Source: an uncultured Opitutaceae bacterium
GTDB lineage: Bacteria > Verrucomicrobiota > Verrucomicrobiia > Opitutales > Opitutaceae
Direction of reading: 5' to 3'
Assembly: GCA_937902925.1 (NCBI GenBank)
Contig: CALFNN010000011.1
Coordinates: 62,001-126,000 of the forward strand
Length of the DNA: 64,000 nt
Positions 62,001 to 64,000 of the stretch are shown here, piece after piece. A program made the translations under genes and the position numbers. The notes beneath the pieces are model-generated. The model made no database searches, was not told where the DNA came from, and worked only from the letters and a program-made list of their open reading frames with translations. Positions within the stretch are counted from its first letter, which is position 1; each line of letters begins with the position of its first letter.

Positions 62001-63262
62001 ACGACTACCGGCTCTACGCGATCAACGCGGATGGCACGCTCAAGCGCACCTACGACACCGGCAACTGGATCCGCTCCGCCCCGGCGATTTCCGGCAACAC
62101 GCTCTATGTCGGCAGCAACGATCACAAACTCTACGCCTTCGACATCGGCGCCGCCTCCGCCACGGGCCCATGGCCGCAATACCGCCAGAATGTCCGCCGG
62201 CTCGGCCGCGTGGCCGGTCCGATTGTCGCACCCACGATCACCACCCAGCCGGTGAGCCAGGCCGCCGCGGCCGGCGCTTCCGTCACGCTGTCCGTCGCCG
62301 CGAGCGGCAGCCCGTCGTATCGCTGGCAGGTGAACGGCGCCGATGTCGGCGGCGCCACCGGCCCAAGTCTCGCCCTCGCAGCCGTGCAACCCGCCGACAC
62401 CGGTCTCTACACCGCCCTCGTCACCAGCGGTGCAACCACCACGAGCACGCCCACCATCCTCGGCGTCTCCACCACCGCCAAGGTCATCGGCGCCGGCGCC
62501 GAGGTGGCGTCCGACATCTTCGTCCCATCCGCGCACAATACCTTCGACCAGATTCTTCTCCAGGGCGCCGCCGCCACCGTCACCGCCGACGCCGGCCAGG
62601 TCACACGCATCTCGTTCGTCGATCTCACCAACGACATCGTCCAGGTCGAATTCTCCGGCGCCGGTTCGCTTTCGCTCGTGCTCGACAATGCCTTTGGCCC
62701 CGCCACCGCGACCAACTACAATCAGCCCGGCGTCACTTACATGAAGGGCCACGCCGGCATCGTCGTCGTCGGAGCCAACCAATCGACCAACGTCTCCGTT
62801 TTCAGCGTCGGCCGCATCACCGCCGTCGACCAGACACTTTTCAGCGATGCCATTTCCTACGACGGCATCGCCGACCTTGCGTTCATCGCCATCCTCAGCA
62901 CCGACGGAAAATTCGGCGGCCTTCGCACCGCCAACGCGAACTACTTTGCCGCCAAGGGCTGCACCGGGATCTATGCGCCCGGCGTCCAGTTCACCGGCCC
63001 GGTCTACGTCGGCGACATCAATGCCTCCGACGTGGCCACGCCCGTGCTTCTCCTCGGCTCCGCCAGCGACACCCGCATCACCGGCGGTGATCTCCTCCAA
63101 TCGAACAGCCGCCCGGTAAAAGTCAGCGGGATTTCGCAACTGGCGTTCACCGCCGGCACCACGTCGCACGGCAAGCTGCTTCCCGCCCAAATCAACCAGG
63201 CGCACCTGGAGCAAAACGGCGCTGACGTCACCTCGCAGATCGTCGCCAACCCCAGCCCGTGA
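59075..63262 (+). CDS. Mosaic subtilisin-like protease: S8-PPC-PPC-PQQ propeller-Ig-CTD, copy 2
   Basis: This 1,395-aa protein repeats the architecture of copy 1: signal peptide (MFYRLGFLFLVTFALVRA), propeptide, and S8 domain with Asp163 (VAVVDTGI), His208 (NGHGTHVAG), Asn303 (AAGNE) and Ser372 (GTSMSAPHVSG). It then has two PPC-like domains, PQQ-type blades (DGTIYVGGTDRSFYAFTAGG onward), an Ig-like domain (TTQPVSQAAAAGASVTLSVA) and the shared C-terminal domain (1135-1395). All catalytic residues are present. A strong terminator follows at 63294. The pair looks like a tandem duplication that has diverged considerably. Confidence 0.92.
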   Translation: MFYRLGFLFLVTFALVRAADDPDGNGVPFTARELAQGYRDHVILAAPRPVARAAADAAEAREGIRVRAKFPRLRDLRVIDLDASDDAARAVARLRATGRYDFVEPDYLRHIAVEPNDPKFADGSLWAMKNTGTALGIAGADIKAPAAWDIIHDAPGVIVAVVDTGINLNHLDLAGNLWTNPAPAFGDVHGARFLNGGRNGNPTDDNGHGTHVAGTIGALGNNNLAVAGVAWKVQLMAVKVFPATGSAAVSDIVSGINYAVTHGASIINASYGESGSTGFSQAEFAAIAAARDAGVIFVAAAGNEAANMDVSRFYPASHALDNIVTVGNSTRRDEISPSSNYGAAVDLFAPGTDIVSLDYATNTGTVTLTGTSMSAPHVSGTLALLKAEFPADNYRQLINRLLRGVDPGDRFAGKAQTAGRLDAYRALALNNNRPFNDDFATRARVSGDNLAIRSSNAGATAEPGELTRAGSAAAVSLWWEWTAPATGTVSIDTSGSAYDTVLAVYAAPDTTTPSLPGGLALLASNDDDTGSQTSRLTFAAQAGVAYEIAVDGKSGAAGLTLLNLGTTPANDSFASPAVLSGVSTHLTATNAHCSRESGEPHILGFAGGTSLWYRWTPPLTGRYQVSAVSTDFDPLLAVYTGDSLGALNLVSASDNTDTAGVQTGSLCTFNASAGTAYLISVDSKSASSVGLFTLSLADSLWQAVTNDTVTGPPAVAPDGTIYVGGTDRSFYAFTAGGVQKWAYPTGGLIDTCSAAIGDDGTVYFGSNDGKLYALFPSGALRWSHDFGATAPVSDSPALAADGTVYVKADDGFLYALNPADGTTKWRFDVHAPTSYASPAVGADGTIYQGSEDKNLYAINPDGTLKWAFTTDNDIYTVPAIDAAGNLYFGVLNSGKLWSLTPAGTLRWTYSGATLGSSSSAALNADGSTVYFGGYDHKLHAVNTATGAARWAYLLGDEVRGSSPAIDANGVIYIGCYDYRLYAINADGTLKRTYDTGNWIRSAPAISGNTLYVGSNDHKLYAFDIGAASATGPWPQYRQNVRRLGRVAGPIVAPTITTQPVSQAAAAGASVTLSVAASGSPSYRWQVNGADVGGATGPSLALAAVQPADTGLYTALVTSGATTTSTPTILGVSTTAKVIGAGAEVASDIFVPSAHNTFDQILLQGAAATVTADAGQVTRISFVDLTNDIVQVEFSGAGSLSLVLDNAFGPATATNYNQPGVTYMKGHAGIVVVGANQSTNVSVFSVGRITAVDQTLFSDAISYDGIADLAFIAILSTDGKFGGLRTANANYFAAKGCTGIYAPGVQFTGPVYVGDINASDVATPVLLLGSASDTRITGGDLLQSNSRPVKVSGISQLAFTAGTTSHGKLLPAQINQAHLEQNGADVTSQIVANPSP
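62477..63262 (+). other. Shared C-terminal domain, copy C (261 residues)
   Basis: Residues 1135-1395 of subtilase 2. Same landmarks (FDQILLQGAA, DIVQVEFSGAGSLSLVL, YMKGHAG, YDGIADLAFIAI, GKFGGLRTANA, TGPVYVGDI, EQNGADVTSQIV), but about 24 residues shorter than copy B because the segment between VGR and YDG (with TNNPANNGS in A and B) is deleted. Confidence 0.85.
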
Positions 63263-63293
63263 CCGCGGCCGCCCGGTTGGCTCGTTCAAGTAG

Positions 63294-63320
63294 CGCCGGT
63301 CGTTGACCGGCGATTTTTCC
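63294..63320 (+). terminator. Intrinsic terminator after subtilase 2
   Basis: A perfect 8-bp stem CGCCGGTC / GACCGGCG (63294-63301, 63305-63312) with a 3-nt loop is followed by ATTTTTCC, 32 bp after the stop codon. Confidence 0.85.
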
Positions 63321-63367
63321 GATCCACACCCAGCGGATCACTCTTTCGCACCGTTGCGCCGGGCCGC

Positions 63368-64000
63368 TTACTTCCCCGCCCCGCCCGACAGTTGTTTCGC
63401 GTATTTGTCGACCGCTTCCGCGGGCACCCGCAACCGCAATCCGTCCGTCGTCTTCTGCAGCCCGAAGGACTGCTCCTTCGTTTTGCCTTTCTCGTTCGCC
63501 AGCCGCACGCGCACGCCGACGATGTCCGGGGTGACATCCCGCTGGCCGAGAATCTGCATGCCGGACATCGCCGCGGCGTCCTTGGCGATCATCAACGCGA
63601 CCAGCTTGTCGGGCGAGCCGTATTGCGCCCGCGCCGCCTCCGGCAGCCCCGCGAACAACTCCTCGGCCTTCGCCTGTGCCTCCGGGTCCAACATGATCCC
63701 GCCGGCGATCGTTTCCACATCGCCACCCGCCGCCGCCCACAGCAACGTCTCGATCACCGCCGACGCCGTCGCCCGGCCGGCATTCTTCAGTTCGCTCACC
63801 GGCGTCAGCCTCACCGGGATCGGGCTTTCCCCTCGCGCCGCCTGCGCTGCCGCCTGTGCCGCGGCCTGCGCCGCGCGCGTGCTTTTGGTGAGCGCCGCCA
63901 ACTCGTCGCGCAACTTCGCCAGCTCGGCGCCTTGTTCGTCGGCGCGCACCTTGCCGGCCTCGTCCGTCGTCGGAACGTCGCGCGCGGTGGTCTTCTGACT
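63368..64000 (-). CDS. Protein of unknown function (partial, runs off right edge)
   Basis: The visible 210 codons are the C-terminal part; the frame is open to the window edge, so the true start lies outside (a GTG at 63949 could be internal). The upstream part is Ala/Arg/Glu-rich and predicts a coiled coil (EQGAELAKLRDELAALTKST, then AAQAAAQAAAQAA). The C-terminal part includes VIETLLWAAAGGDVETIAGG, an ADP-like 'MQILGQRDVTPDIVGVRVRL' segment and FGLQKTTDGLRLRVP. No family recognised. Convergent with subtilase 2. Confidence 0.75.
   Translation of the reverse strand, partial: SQKTTARDVPTTDEAGKVRADEQGAELAKLRDELAALTKSTRAAQAAAQAAAQAARGESPIPVRLTPVSELKNAGRATASAVIETLLWAAAGGDVETIAGGIMLDPEAQAKAEELFAGLPEAARAQYGSPDKLVALMIAKDAAAMSGMQILGQRDVTPDIVGVRVRLANEKGKTKEQSFGLQKTTDGLRLRVPAEAVDKYAKQLSGGAGK

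Overview
The window is about 64 kb of high-GC DNA from a Gram-negative bacterium. The GTG starts, outer-membrane systems (two-partner secretion, TonB/ExbBD, porin, Kdo transferase), exosortase, PgpH/PhoH/YbeY block and Ig/PQQ mosaic exoproteins best fit Verrucomicrobiota, probably Opitutaceae. That placement rests on protein style recognised from memory, not on a marker gene. I see no rRNA, tRNA, CRISPR array, insertion sequence or prophage.

Left part (1-16.6 kb, minus strand). A compact operon reads TpsB transporter, DUF2341/LamG-ExbB, ExbD, TonB, Porin_5-type porin, coiled-coil periplasmic protein, then a giant filamentous-haemagglutinin-type TpsA exoprotein that runs off the left edge. It looks like a two-partner secretion locus with its own TonB energy module. 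Upstream lie an exported Ig-domain protein and a PstS-like binding protein. The latter is preceded by three 11-bp-phased repeats resembling a Pho box.

Middle (17-35.6 kb). Genes here are a hypothetical exported protein, a SulP transporter, a ClC channel with CBS domains, a SNF2 helicase, and a four-gene operon joined by ATGA overlaps: GT4 glycosyltransferase, MGDG-synthase-like glycosyltransferase, diacylglycerol kinase and PlcP-like phosphoesterase. The operon probably replaces phospholipids with glycolipids. A minus-strand operon follows (two unknown small proteins, a TPR protein and a CBS-PAS hybrid histidine kinase), then waaA.

Right part (35.7-64 kb). This holds two tandem M16 peptidases, an exosortase, a TetR-FabF pair with a palindromic operator, HIT protein, PhoH, PgpH, YbeY, DUF502, a RecO-like protein and a nuclease-XPD helicase fusion. 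Two tandem 1.4-kDa-residue-scale (about 1,400 aa) mosaic subtilases follow, and the window ends in a partial gene.

Three observations stand out. An apparently undescribed C-terminal domain of about 260-285 residues is shared by the Ig protein and both subtilases. A 19-bp palindrome sits in the same reading frame inside two unrelated genes. A phosphate theme (PstS-like protein, Pho-like box, TPS/TonB locus, PlcP operon) recurs across the window.
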